Shown here one piece after another: positions 54,255 to 62,692 of a stretch of DNA of 64,000 nucleotides (its first letter is position 1; each line of letters opens with the position of its first letter). The notes beneath the pieces are model-generated. The model saw only the letters and a list, made by a program, of their open reading frames with translations. It was not told the origin of the DNA and searched no databases. This stretch comes from Acidobacteriaceae bacterium (GTDB lineage: Bacteria; Acidobacteriota; Terriglobia; Terriglobales; Acidobacteriaceae), in the NCBI GenBank assembly GCA_025462885.1, contig JAOAPN010000013.1, forward strand, positions 546,621 to 610,620, in the 5' to 3' direction. The position numbers and the translations under genes were made by a program.

Positions 54255-55316
54255 ATGTCTTCAAAACAGGTTGTCCTCGTTGCAGGTGCCCAGGGTGTCA
54301 TCGGGTATGCCGCCGCTACCTACATAGCCTCGTTACCTGGAACGCGGGTGTATGGCCTTTCCAGGCGACCTATGGGGGAAAACGAGAACTTCATCCCATT
54401 GAATGTGGATCTTCTTTCTGCCACAGACACCGAGCGGGCTCTCGCTTCCCTGAAGGATGTCACGCACGTCATCTTTGGAGCGTACGTAGAAAAGAACACC
54501 CCCGCGGAGCGCAGCTCTGTGAATGTCGCTCTCCTTCGCAACCTGCTGAACGTTGTCGAGAAGCACTCTCCGAAGCTGGAACATGTGACCCTTTATCAGG
54601 GTGGGAAGGCCTACGGGGCCGATCTTGGGCCATTCAAGACACCGGCCCGCGAGGACGATCCACGACTCATGTCCCCGAACTTCTACTACGATCAGGAAGA
54701 TTTCCTGAAGGCCCAACAGCGTGGGAAGGATTGGCACTACACGGTGCTGCGTCCGGAGGCCGTCTGCGGCTATGGCATAGGCAATCCGATGAACCTCACC
54801 ATGGTCATCGGCGTTTACGCGGCGATCTCAAAAGAACTTGGGCTGCCCTTGCGCTTCCCTGGACCGGAGGCGGCATACCGCGCGCTGTATCAGGTCACGT
54901 CTGCGGACATTCTGGCGAGGGCATCTTCCTGGGCCGGAACAACTGAATCGGCACGCGAACAAATCTTCAACATCACAAACGGGGACTACTTTCGCTGGCA
55001 GTTCATGTGGCCGAGAATTGCAAAATCTTTTCAGATGGAGGTGGCAGAGCCGGTGCCCATGCCGCTTAGCATCTACATGGCGGACAAGGGGCCTCTCTGG
55101 GCTAATATGACAAAGAAATATGGGTTGAAGCCGATCCCCTATGAGCAGATCGTCAGTTGGCCGTTTGGAGACTTCATCTTCAACTCAGGATTCGACAACA
55201 TCACGTCCACCATTAAAGCTCGCCGGGATGGCTTCCAGGATTGCATCGATACCGAAGATATGTTTACCGGCTTCTTCGCAAACCTGAGAGATCGACGCAT
55301 TCTCCCTCCGCTGTGA
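54255..55316 (+). CDS. PRISE-type NAD(P)H-dependent reductase (progesterone 5-beta-reductase-like SDR)
   Basis: Start ATG 54255 with AGGAG upstream (353 residues). The Rossmann motif reads 'VLVAGAQGVIGYAAA', a family-type YGLSRRP follows, and the active-site region 'SPNFYYDQED' contains the Tyr of this atypical SDR group. 'YRALYQVTSADILARASSWA' and 'ITNGDYFRWQFMWPRIA' are also characteristic. Members reduce activated C=C bonds of enones. The ArsR gene just upstream suggests induction by a reactive or toxic compound (inference). Confidence 0.85.
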   Translation: MSSKQVVLVAGAQGVIGYAAATYIASLPGTRVYGLSRRPMGENENFIPLNVDLLSATDTERALASLKDVTHVIFGAYVEKNTPAERSSVNVALLRNLLNVVEKHSPKLEHVTLYQGGKAYGADLGPFKTPAREDDPRLMSPNFYYDQEDFLKAQQRGKDWHYTVLRPEAVCGYGIGNPMNLTMVIGVYAAISKELGLPLRFPGPEAAYRALYQVTSADILARASSWAGTTESAREQIFNITNGDYFRWQFMWPRIAKSFQMEVAEPVPMPLSIYMADKGPLWANMTKKYGLKPIPYEQIVSWPFGDFIFNSGFDNITSTIKARRDGFQDCIDTEDMFTGFFANLRDRRILPPL

Positions 55317-55739
55317 TGGCTTTTTCCGCTGCGCAGAGGTTTTTGCCTATTGCCTTATGCCCGTGTAATCAGACCGCGCCTATGCTGAACCGCCATTATT
55401 GAACCGAATACCGACAACTCCACATCCTTAAGAACCTCGCTCCGAATCGGCCTTGCCTCGATCAGTCCTGCTAAGCCGTCTCGTGTTTACTTACGGCTAC
55501 CCTCTCGTTTCAGTTTCTGCTAACAGACCGATGTACTCATCGAGCAAGGGTTTGAGCCGACCTTGATCGCCAACACTCACTGACACCGGGTTGGCACAGG
55601 ACTTCAGAAGATAATGCTTGTGTGAGACCCGATGCGGAATGCCTCAAAGAGTTATTGAGTGGGTTTTGAAACGCTCCAACCGACGACAGACTTTCCGTGG
55701 CCGATTTTGGAACGCCGGGCATATGGATCGAAGTCAAGG
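55317..55739. other. Intergenic region, 423 bp
   Basis: Nothing coding is supported. The ORF track places the SDR start at 55659, inside this region, but that N-terminus (MGFETLQP) does not look like an SDR. Confidence 0.5.
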
Positions 55740-56519
55740 ATGGCAGTAAATGGAGAATACTTCTTGAACCAGACTGCGAATAGTTCCTTGCCTGTTGCCC
55801 TTGTGACCGGCTCCACTTCTGGCATCGGTGCTGCGATTGCCCGCCGGTTATCCAACGAGGGATATGCCGTGGTCCTGCACTCGCGCAGTTCAACTGAGGC
55901 GGGGCACGTGCTGGCAGCTGAACTTGGAAACGCTACCTATATTCAGGCTGATTTGGCCGACGATGCCGATAGAATCAGGCTCGTGAGGGAGGCTGTGTCT
56001 CGCTGGGACCGCCTCGATGTCCTTGTCAACAACGCCGGCATTAGCCGTGTTATTCCGCATACCGATCTTTTGGCGGCTTCGCCCGCCATCTGGCACGAAC
56101 TACACGAAGTCAACGTGGTGGCCCCGTTTCGCCTTGTGGCGGAAGCCGAAACCGCTCTGAGAGCTGCGGCCAGTCGAGGTCGCTCAGGATGTGTCGTCAA
56201 TGTCAGCTCACACGCTGGCGTCCGGCCCAAGGGCGCATCCATCCCTTATGCCGCATCCAAAGCAGCACTAAACCACGTGACCCGACTGCTCGCCTTATCG
56301 CTCGCCCCGGACATTAGGGTGAATGCCGTTGCCCCTGGTCTCGTGGACACTCTTCTGACAGCGGATTGGACCGCTGCCCGGCAGCTTTGGCGAGACCGTT
56401 CACCCATGCGGCGGCCAGCCAGCCCGGCGGATATCGCCCAAATCGTCATGATGCTGATAGCCTCCGACTACCTGACTGGTGAAATCGTGGTCTCCGACGG
56501 AGGTCTGAGCCTGACGTAA
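55740..56519 (+). CDS. Short-chain dehydrogenase/reductase
   Basis: Classical SDR: cofactor motif 'ALVTGSTSGIGAAIA', 'LVNNAGISR', catalytic Ser in 'VNVSSHAG' and 'YAASKAAL' with Tyr and Lys, then 'NAVAPGLVDT' and 'LTGEIVVSDGGLSLT'. ATG 55740 is used; a TTG at 55764 with GGAG 9 nt upstream would give a more typical N-terminus. Substrate cannot be told. It stands alone, without an evident partner. Confidence 0.9.
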   Translation: MAVNGEYFLNQTANSSLPVALVTGSTSGIGAAIARRLSNEGYAVVLHSRSSTEAGHVLAAELGNATYIQADLADDADRIRLVREAVSRWDRLDVLVNNAGISRVIPHTDLLAASPAIWHELHEVNVVAPFRLVAEAETALRAAASRGRSGCVVNVSSHAGVRPKGASIPYAASKAALNHVTRLLALSLAPDIRVNAVAPGLVDTLLTADWTAARQLWRDRSPMRRPASPADIAQIVMMLIASDYLTGEIVVSDGGLSLT

Positions 56520-56685
56520 CGGAGAGATTAGGCCGGATTCAAATTCTTGGAATCCAAGTTGCCGTTCTCGCTGGTGACGAGTCCAGTTGACGCTGCGGCT
56601 TCGTTCAAGTCGTCTTCTCGAAAGCAACCCGCCCAGGCGTTCTCAACTGACGAGAGCAGACCAACGCACTCATTGAGCGGCTCGG

Positions 56686-56711
56686 ATGAGTGACTCGGCG
56701 ATTTCGCAACA
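56686..56711. repeat. Dispersed repeat, copy 2
   Basis: ATGAGTGACTCGGCGATTTC followed by GCAACA matches the copy at 60543 at most positions. It forms an inverted pair with CACTCAT at 56667. Confidence 0.4.
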
Positions 56712-56767
56712 ATTGGCCCATTTTGATTGGGCTAAAAAAGTTATAAGTTATCTCTCTCCTTGACAGT

Positions 56768-56809
56768 CTAGGAGAATTTCGCTACCTTCTCCTAGGATCT
56801 CTAGGAGAA
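56768..56809. promoter_or_regulatory. PadR operator with three CTAGGAGAA boxes
   Basis: CTAGGAGAA (56768), its exact inverse TTCTCCTAG (56787) and a third direct copy CTAGGAGAA (56801) that contains the ribosome binding site of the PadR gene. Binding of PadR could block both transcription and ribosome access. Confidence 0.75.
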
Positions 56810-56813
56810 CCCA

Positions 56814-57155
56814 ATGCCCGACCAACTCAACCTCATGCAGGGCACCCTCGACATGCTCATCCTGAAGGCGGTCTCCCTCGGCCCACTCCACGGCTACGGC
56901 GTCCTCCTTCGCATCCAACAGATCTCCGGGGACCAGCTCTCCATCCAGCAGGGCTCGCTCTATCCGGCCCTCTTCCGCTTGGAACATCAAGGCCTCATCG
57001 CCTCCGAGTGGGGCGAGTCCGACAACAAGCGCAAGGCCAAGTTCTACCGCCTCACCGCCTTCGGCCGCCGTCAGCTCCGCTCCGAAACCGACAACTGGAA
57101 TCGCATGGCGTCCCTCATGGCCGGCATCCTCAACACCACTCCCGAAGAGATTTAG
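56814..57155 (+). CDS. PadR-family regulator of the ADOP type
   Basis: 113 residues: 'LMQGTLDMLILKAVSLGPLHGYGVLLRI' and 'GSLYPALFRLEHQGLIASEW' are the PadR winged-helix motifs, followed by 'FYRLTAFGRRQL'. This subtype stands directly before duplicated permeases in Acidobacteriota. The permease gene follows after 13 nt. Autoregulation through the CTAGGAGAA boxes is likely. Confidence 0.94.
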   Translation: MPDQLNLMQGTLDMLILKAVSLGPLHGYGVLLRIQQISGDQLSIQQGSLYPALFRLEHQGLIASEWGESDNKRKAKFYRLTAFGRRQLRSETDNWNRMASLMAGILNTTPEEI

Positions 57156-57168
57156 AGGAGCTCCCCTC

Positions 57169-59931
57169 ATGAAGCCTCAACTTCGCTCCTATCTCAACTC
57201 TCTTCTCCGCCGCAACTCCGTCGAGTCCAGCATCGAGAACGAACTCCGCACCCACATCGAGCTCCGCGCCGAGGACCTCGAGCGCACCGGCCTCACTTCC
57301 GCCGAAGCCCTCCGCCGCGCTCGCATCGAGTTCGGACCCATCGAGACCCACAAAGAGAACATCCGCTCTTCGCTCGGCCTTCGTTTGCTCGACGAGTTTC
57401 GCGCCGACCTTCGCTACGCCATTCGCATGCTTCGCCGCAGCCCCGGCTTCACCGCCGTCGCCGTTGCCTCGCTGGCCCTCGGCATCGGAGCCAACACCAT
57501 CATCTTCACCCTCGCCAAAGGTATCCTGCTCGATCGCCTCGCCGTGCCTCAGCCAAACCAACTCCGCCTCTTCGCCATCATCAGAGACCGCCACAACAGC
57601 CCTCTCCACTATTTCTGGGGCGACTTCTACAGAACCCCCGATGGTCGCTCAATCACTCACTCCTTCTCTTACCCCATCTATCAGCTCCTGCGCCAACAGA
57701 ACCTCGCCAAACCTGTTCTTAGGGATCTCTTCGCGTTCAAGGACCTGCTTGGACAACGTCTCACGGCCACCATCGACGGCCACGCCGACACCGTCACAGG
57801 CCAATTAGTCTCCGGGAATTTCTACCAGCAACTCGGCGTTCAACCCGCTCTCGGCCGCGCCATCCAGCCATCCGATGACGCCGCGCCCGGCTCCGGCCTC
57901 GTTGCCGTCATCAGCGACGGCCTTTGGGCCCGTGTCTTCGGCCGCTCTCCCTCCGTGATCGGCAAGACGATCCAACTCAACCTCATCCCCATTACCATCG
58001 TTGGCGTCAACCCACCCGGCTTCACCGGAGCCTCCAGCGTCCAGCTCTCTCCAGACGTCTTCCTTCCTTTCAGCATGCAACCCACGCTGATACCCCAGCG
58101 CACGGGCTCATATCTTCAGGATCCCAATCAATGGTGGATGTCGATCATGGGACGGACTGGCCCCGGCGTCTCCGACGAAGCCGTCCGCTCCGCCTTCGCC
58201 GTCTGGCTCGATCAGGACATCCGCGCCACCGTCGCCGTGCCAAAGGACGCGAGCATGCCCGGCCTCGTAGTCGAATCCGGCAGCCAGGGCCTCGCAGAAA
58301 TTACCCATGACTATGCCGCGCCTATCTATGTTCTTTCCGTGCTCACCGGCATCGTTCTCCTGCTCGCCTGCGCCAATCTCGCCAACCTTCTGCTGGCCCG
58401 CTCCGCCGCCCGCCAGCGCGAGATGTCCGTTCGCCTCGCCCTCGGAGCCAGCCGTTCCCGCGTCCTTCGCCAGGTATTAACCGAAAGCCTCCTCCTCTCC
58501 TCGCTGGGAGGCATCGCCGGTTTCGCCCTCGGCTACCTCGGCCGCAACATCATTCCCCACCTGCTCTCCTCTGCTTGGAGGCCTGCGCCCCTCAACGCCC
58601 GATTCGACCTTCGCATCTTCGCCTTCGCCGCTGCAATCTCCATCCTCACCGGCATTCTCTTCGGCCTCGCCCCCGCATGGCAAGCCACTCAGACCGATGT
58701 CAACACCGCACTAAAGGACGCCGCCTCTTCCGCCACACGCCGCCGTAAAGGCCTCGCCGGCAAATCCATCGTCGTCTTCCAGGTCGCGCTCTCCATGCTG
58801 CTCGTCGTCGGCGCGGGACTCTTCGCCCGCACCCTGATCAACCTCAACACCACCGGCCTCGGCTTCGATCCCCACAACCTTCTGCTCTTCTCCATTCCAG
58901 CGCCGCCCGCCCGCTATCCCCCTCCTCAGGACATCGCCCTCCACCAGCGCATCGAAGAACGCCTCGAACAGGTCCCCGGTGTCCAGACCGTCACGCTCAT
59001 CGAGAATCCCCTGATCGCCCACAACATCTCCAACATCGCCTTTTTACCCACTGACCAACCCAAACCCACAGGCGACAATCTGAATCGCGACGTGAACGGC
59101 GTGGGTCGGAGCTTCTTCGAGACCTACCGCATTCCTATCCTCTATGGCCGAAGCTTCGGTCCCACTGACACCACCAACTCCCCTCGGGTCGCAGTCATCA
59201 ACCAGAGCCTCGCCCACGCCGTGTACCCGAACATCGATCCCGTAGGCAAAACCTTCGTCAGTAGACGGCACCAAGGCGATCCCGAAGCCATCTACCAGAT
59301 CATCGGTGTCTCCGCCGACGCCAAATACGACGCTCTACAGGAAGACCCACCCCCAACCTTCTACACGCTCTACCGCCAGGCCAAAGAAGAGCAGTTCATC
59401 ACCTACACCATCAAAACCCAACTCTCCCCCGCAGCCATCCTGCCCGCCATTCGCAACGCCATCCAATCCATCGATAAGGATCTCCCTCTCCGCGACATCC
59501 GCACCCAGACCGAACAGATCGATGCCAGCATCTCGCAGCAGCGCCTCTTCGCCACGCTCACTGCCGGGTTCGGCATCCTCGCTCTTGTTTTGGCCTGCAT
59601 CGGAATCTACGGCCTCATGGCCTACAACGTCGCGCGCCGCACCAGCGAGATCGGCGTTCGCATGGCGCTCGGCGCGCGCGCCCGTCAGGTCCTATGGATG
59701 GTCCTCCGCGAAAGCTCCTCCCTCGCACTCTATGGCATCGCCATCGGTCTCACCGCGGCCTTCGGCCTCACCCGATTTATCCGCACCATGCTCTACGGAC
59801 TCCAACCCACTGATCCCGCCACCTTCATTCGCGCCGCGTTGCTTTTACTCGCCATCGCCATCGCGGCCAGCTACGGTCCGGCCCGCCGAGCCTCCCGCAT
59901 CGATCCCATGCAGGCCTTGCGCCACGAGTAA
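57169..59931 (+). CDS. ADOP-family duplicated FtsX/MacB-like permease
   Basis: 920 residues. An N-terminal cytoplasmic stretch ('ELRTHIELRAEDLERTGL') precedes two copies of the MacB core: helix 1 with 'MLRRSPGFTAVAVASLALGIGANTI', a periplasmic domain, then 'YVLSVLTGIVLLLACANLANLLLAR' and 'RQREMSVRLALGASRSRVLRQVLTESLLL'; a second periplasmic domain and the C-terminal 'ARRTSEIGVRMALGARARQVL' plus 'ARRASRIDPMQALRHE'. No ATPase is encoded nearby. Codons end in C far more often than in neighbouring genes and GC is visibly higher, suggesting a different history or expression bias. Function unknown; efflux-related or mechanotransmission in the envelope by analogy to MacB. Confidence 0.96.
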   Translation: MKPQLRSYLNSLLRRNSVESSIENELRTHIELRAEDLERTGLTSAEALRRARIEFGPIETHKENIRSSLGLRLLDEFRADLRYAIRMLRRSPGFTAVAVASLALGIGANTIIFTLAKGILLDRLAVPQPNQLRLFAIIRDRHNSPLHYFWGDFYRTPDGRSITHSFSYPIYQLLRQQNLAKPVLRDLFAFKDLLGQRLTATIDGHADTVTGQLVSGNFYQQLGVQPALGRAIQPSDDAAPGSGLVAVISDGLWARVFGRSPSVIGKTIQLNLIPITIVGVNPPGFTGASSVQLSPDVFLPFSMQPTLIPQRTGSYLQDPNQWWMSIMGRTGPGVSDEAVRSAFAVWLDQDIRATVAVPKDASMPGLVVESGSQGLAEITHDYAAPIYVLSVLTGIVLLLACANLANLLLARSAARQREMSVRLALGASRSRVLRQVLTESLLLSSLGGIAGFALGYLGRNIIPHLLSSAWRPAPLNARFDLRIFAFAAAISILTGILFGLAPAWQATQTDVNTALKDAASSATRRRKGLAGKSIVVFQVALSMLLVVGAGLFARTLINLNTTGLGFDPHNLLLFSIPAPPARYPPPQDIALHQRIEERLEQVPGVQTVTLIENPLIAHNISNIAFLPTDQPKPTGDNLNRDVNGVGRSFFETYRIPILYGRSFGPTDTTNSPRVAVINQSLAHAVYPNIDPVGKTFVSRRHQGDPEAIYQIIGVSADAKYDALQEDPPPTFYTLYRQAKEEQFITYTIKTQLSPAAILPAIRNAIQSIDKDLPLRDIRTQTEQIDASISQQRLFATLTAGFGILALVLACIGIYGLMAYNVARRTSEIGVRMALGARARQVLWMVLRESSSLALYGIAIGLTAAFGLTRFIRTMLYGLQPTDPATFIRAALLLLAIAIAASYGPARRASRIDPMQALRHE

Positions 59932-60066
59932 TTGCTGGAACCTATTGAGACAGGCCTGGGAACGATTGCATGAAACCGCACCCAGTGAGGCACGAGTGGG
60001 TTGTGTTTGGGACTCGCCAGATCTTGGGTCCCACGGGCACTAACCTCAATTGGCGGAAACGGACAA

Positions 60067-60078
60067 TGCACTCATTGA
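60067..60078. repeat. Inverted 12-mer of the dispersed repeat
   Basis: TGCACTCATTGA is the exact reverse complement of TCAATGAGTGCA at 53795-53806. Confidence 0.3.
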
Positions 60079-60140
60079 TGTCTCCCTGACCGACGAGCTC
60101 AGTCAATAGAAGCAGAATCGCGTGAAACGGACCAAGGACC

Positions 60141-60326
60141 TTAAGCCGTTTTCGCTTTCCTCGCATCCACCGCAGCTTTGCCGGCAGGCTTCTTCTTGGC
60201 GCCATTGGCCATTCCCTGAGATACGGCCTTCTCGACTGCGCCCTCGGTTACGCCTTTCTTCACAGCTTTCCTGACCGCTTTTTCTACTCTCTTTGTCGCC
60301 TTTTTCTTTGCCTTGTCATTCGCCAT
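60141..60326 (-). CDS. Small Lys/Ala-rich histone-like protein
   Basis: Start ATG 60326 with GAGGG upstream; 61 residues (the ORF track's 60437 start is too early). The sequence 'VEKAVRKAVKKGVTEGAVEKAV' is an imperfect helical repeat of a type common in Acidobacteriota small basic proteins, followed by KKKPAGKAA. It probably binds nucleic acid (inference from charge and composition). Confidence 0.7.
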   Translation of the reverse strand: MANDKAKKKATKRVEKAVRKAVKKGVTEGAVEKAVSQGMANGAKKKPAGKAAVDARKAKTA

Positions 60327-60542
60327 GGTCGAAACCCTCGAACGAGACGTTATCTCGAAATTGGGAATTGTACATGGGCTTCCTTTCGTTATCTCCGCTG
60401 CAATGCCGCCCCCGTCTTTGCCTAATCGCAGCTCCAAAATCGCCGTCGTTGTTCACGTAAAACGGTTTTTTGGGCACTTCGGCCTACGCTGCCGAAGAAA
60501 CGGATCTCACCAGGCACGGCGGCTAGTTTGCCAAGGCGGTCA

Positions 60543-60568
60543 ATGAGCGAATTGGCGATTTTGCATCA
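60543..60568. repeat. Dispersed repeat, copy 3
   Basis: ATGAGCGAATTGGCGATTTT followed by GCATCA; similar to copies at 53797 and 56686. It lies just past the stop of the membrane-protein gene at 60582. Confidence 0.4.
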
Positions 60569-60581
60569 TTCCAGAATTAGA

Positions 60582-61982
60582 CTAAGCAGCCATGGAGCGT
60601 TTCCAGAGCATTTCGCCCCAGAATATGGAAACCAGATAGATGGCGAAGGCAACGGCCAGGACCCAGAGTCCCGTCCTCGCTGCTCCGACTCCAGCGAATC
60701 CACCCAATAGCAACTGTGCTACCCCAAAACGGGGATCCCCTCCGACGAAACGCCATCTACGCTGGTTCGCCCGCTGTCTCAGCGACGGGTATCGTCCGAC
60801 TGCGATAGCGACCAAGCCAAATGCAACACCTGTTCGTAGAGATAGGAGTGAAACCATGACGGCGAGCGGGATCAAGAACGTCATGTCCTGCGTGACCAGT
60901 AGCTTCCAACCTGCTATCGGTAGGAGACGATAGCGCAGCAACGCTCGCCCTTCATCCAGACGCAGCATGCGTTGCGCAACCGTGCTCATTGCAATACCCA
61001 CAAATAACGACAGCATAGGAAATGCTTCGGGCCCTGGTGCCCGCCCAAACAGCCGATACAAGGTTCCGATAACAGCGATGAGCAGCGCGACCCAAAAGTC
61101 GAGGGTTCCTTGTAATCCTCGCCACATCTCTTGCGCGATTCCGCCGACCTTGAAGGGCGCCCTTGAGATGCCGAGGCTTGCATGTATTCGTAGTTTGAAT
61201 GGGAGACGGCTAACGGCGTAAACCGTCGTATGGACGATGAGTGCCAGTAGAACAAAAGATAAAGCTGCGGCTAAGCCCATCCAGAACAGGTAGCCAAAAA
61301 ACAACACTATAAATAATGGATTCAACGCAAAACTTACTGAACTGAGCAAGAGTCTTTGTCTACCTGTCAGTGGCCACGTAGCGACCCGCTCGGGAGGTAA
61401 TCTATGCTGGGTATCCACCGAAAAGGTAACCAGCAGAGGCGCAAGGAGGACAATCTGAAAGAACGCGGCACCGAGCAACTGCTCCTGCTCATCCAACGCC
61501 TTCATGGCTTGGCCGAGGATCACGAATCCGGCGGTCTGCAACTCAAACATGGCGACGAGGCCACCCGGCCTGACTCTTTCATCACGACCATAAGCTGAAT
61601 CCGGATCATCGCAGATCTCCAAGCCATATTGCAGGTTGTCCTCGAAGGCCGCCCCGCACATCTGCTCAATCGTCTTCTGAATGGCGTTTCGCGCGAAGAC
61701 GATTGGTATCTTCCCGGACGCGAGCCAAAGCTCCTCGTCGACCAACTTCCGCTCCACCAGGGCAATACAGAGGCGGTAGAGCAACTCTCCGTTGGTTTCA
61801 ATCTGGAAGGCGGAGCGAACGAACTGAAGCGATGGCAGGACGTCGCAGGCTCCGGCTCCCAGCAGGGTCAGGCCAGCGGGGGAAGGAGTTCGCTCGGCAC
61901 TCTCAACAACGGGCTCGAGTTGCGATTTGAGTTCTGGGCCGCCCGTACGACGGCGTGGGACAGCTTGAGAGACTCTTCGCAT
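60582..61982 (-). CDS. Multi-pass membrane protein, ABC-2-type-permease-like, with odd N-terminus
   Basis: 466 residues. From about residue 160 it has many hydrophobic segments ('GAAFFQIVLLAPLLVTF', 'ALNPLFIVLFFGYLFWMGLAAALSFVLLALIV', 'LDFWVALLIAVIGTLY') and 'RLPPERVATWPLTGRQRLLLS', as seen in Acidobacterial ABC-2-like permeases. The first 155 residues are soluble and unlike a permease start ('LLYRLCIALVERKLVDEELWLASG'), and overlap another ORF in a different frame. They may come from a separate gene fused by recombination next to the PRTRC C gene. The true start is uncertain. Confidence 0.6.
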   Translation of the reverse strand: MRRVSQAVPRRRTGGPELKSQLEPVVESAERTPSPAGLTLLGAGACDVLPSLQFVRSAFQIETNGELLYRLCIALVERKLVDEELWLASGKIPIVFARNAIQKTIEQMCGAAFEDNLQYGLEICDDPDSAYGRDERVRPGGLVAMFELQTAGFVILGQAMKALDEQEQLLGAAFFQIVLLAPLLVTFSVDTQHRLPPERVATWPLTGRQRLLLSSVSFALNPLFIVLFFGYLFWMGLAAALSFVLLALIVHTTVYAVSRLPFKLRIHASLGISRAPFKVGGIAQEMWRGLQGTLDFWVALLIAVIGTLYRLFGRAPGPEAFPMLSLFVGIAMSTVAQRMLRLDEGRALLRYRLLPIAGWKLLVTQDMTFLIPLAVMVSLLSLRTGVAFGLVAIAVGRYPSLRQRANQRRWRFVGGDPRFGVAQLLLGGFAGVGAARTGLWVLAVAFAIYLVSIFWGEMLWKRSMAA

Positions 61983-62089
61983 TGGAGATGCCTCGCTATC
62001 AAGAGGTTCGCGCGCTTTGGTGGCTTTCGCTCCAACGCCCGTAGCTCGTCGAGAGCCGTAGTGGTCTGTGGACGTGCTTTCTTTCGCAT
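61868..62089 (-). CDS. Small ORF after PRTRC protein C, doubtful
   Basis: ATG 62089 with an AGGAAAAGG stretch upstream; 73 residues, basic at the start (MRKKARP) then 'TTTALDELRALERKPPKRANLL'. It begins 26 bp after the PRTRC C stop, as a next operon gene would, but overlaps the 466-residue ORF by 115 nt in another frame. Its end may be frameshifted. Low confidence. Confidence 0.3.
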   Translation of the reverse strand: MRKKARPQTTTALDELRALERKPPKRANLLIARHLQCEESLKLSHAVVRAAQNSNRNSSPLLRVPSELLPPLA

Positions 62090-62114
62090 AAACCTTTTCC
62101 TCGAGCGCCCGCGT

Positions 62115-62327
62115 TTAACCCTTGCTTCCGATGGCTCGGCTGAAGGTGTACCGCACGGCATCGTCTTTCGGCTCCGGGCCAGAGAGGGTAGCAGTCGCGA
62201 TCTCCGGATATACGGCGACGAGCGTGTCGCGCACCTGCTCCGGGCTCATCTTCGGGTTGGGGTCAGGGATGGATGTGCCGTTGTAGACAAACTCGCGACG
62301 GACGGGGGAAACGACAAGAGTGGACAT
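62115..62327 (-). CDS. PRTRC system protein C (orphan)
   Basis: 70 residues; AAGGAG stands about 8 nt before the ATG. The sequence 'REFVYNGTSIPDPNPKMSPE' and 'VRYTFSRAIGSKG' are the hallmarks of PRTRC protein C. This family belongs to the ParB-related/ThiF-related cassette found on plasmids and integrated elements, with proteins A-F. No ParB, ThiF or other PRTRC gene is recognisable in the window, so this is a remnant of such an element. Confidence 0.85.
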   Translation of the reverse strand: MSTLVVSPVRREFVYNGTSIPDPNPKMSPEQVRDTLVAVYPEIATATLSGPEPKDDAVRYTFSRAIGSKG

Positions 62328-62692
62328 AGGTGTGTTCTCCTTATAGGAAATTTCGTCAGTGAAGATCTAGGTTGACACGATTGATGACACGGCTCGATAC
62401 AACTCGTGTCACAAGTCGGCACGAAAGAGCAGTTCATCTTGCGATGGGATGATTTTTTCTTCAGTTGTGACTGACGCGCTCGCCGACTGGAAACGTTGAA
62501 AAATTCCTTCGGGTAGTCGCCATCAAGAAGAAGACGCGAACCGCATCTGACAATGCGTTGAATCAAAAACAAGCACTATGGTGGAAATAGTCTGACTGCA
62601 CGTGAAACACTTCCCGCCAGGCCGAGACCTCACAGAGTCCGTTGGCGACTATGGCGCTCATTGAGGATCAGTAGCTCTGTATCGGATGTCTA
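62328..62692. other. Intergenic region, 365 bp
   Basis: Upstream of PRTRC C and downstream of the hydrolase gene. It holds TGACACG repeats (62373-62411). No gene is supported. Confidence 0.45.
62373..62411. promoter_or_regulatory. TGACACG repeats upstream of PRTRC C
   Basis: TGACACG occurs at 62373 and 62385, and its inverse CGTGTCA at 62405, all 45-85 bp before the PRTRC C start. The spacing suggests an operator over the promoter on the minus strand. Confidence 0.45.

Larger units (their letters stand above)
56520..56813. other. Intergenic region with dyads
   Basis: Contains CACTCAT ... ATGAGTG (56667-56692), which folds into a hairpin overlapping a dispersed repeat, and the PadR operator at its right end. 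No gene is supported. Confidence 0.5.

Noticed and set aside
59306-60043. 245-residue + strand ORF inside the ADOP gene
   Set aside because: Shadow frame: Pro/Ser/Arg-rich translation of a C-rich coding sequence.
61629-62375. 248-residue + strand ORF opposite the membrane protein and PRTRC C
   Set aside because: It is antisense to genes with clear family motifs, has no recognised domain and no ribosome site.
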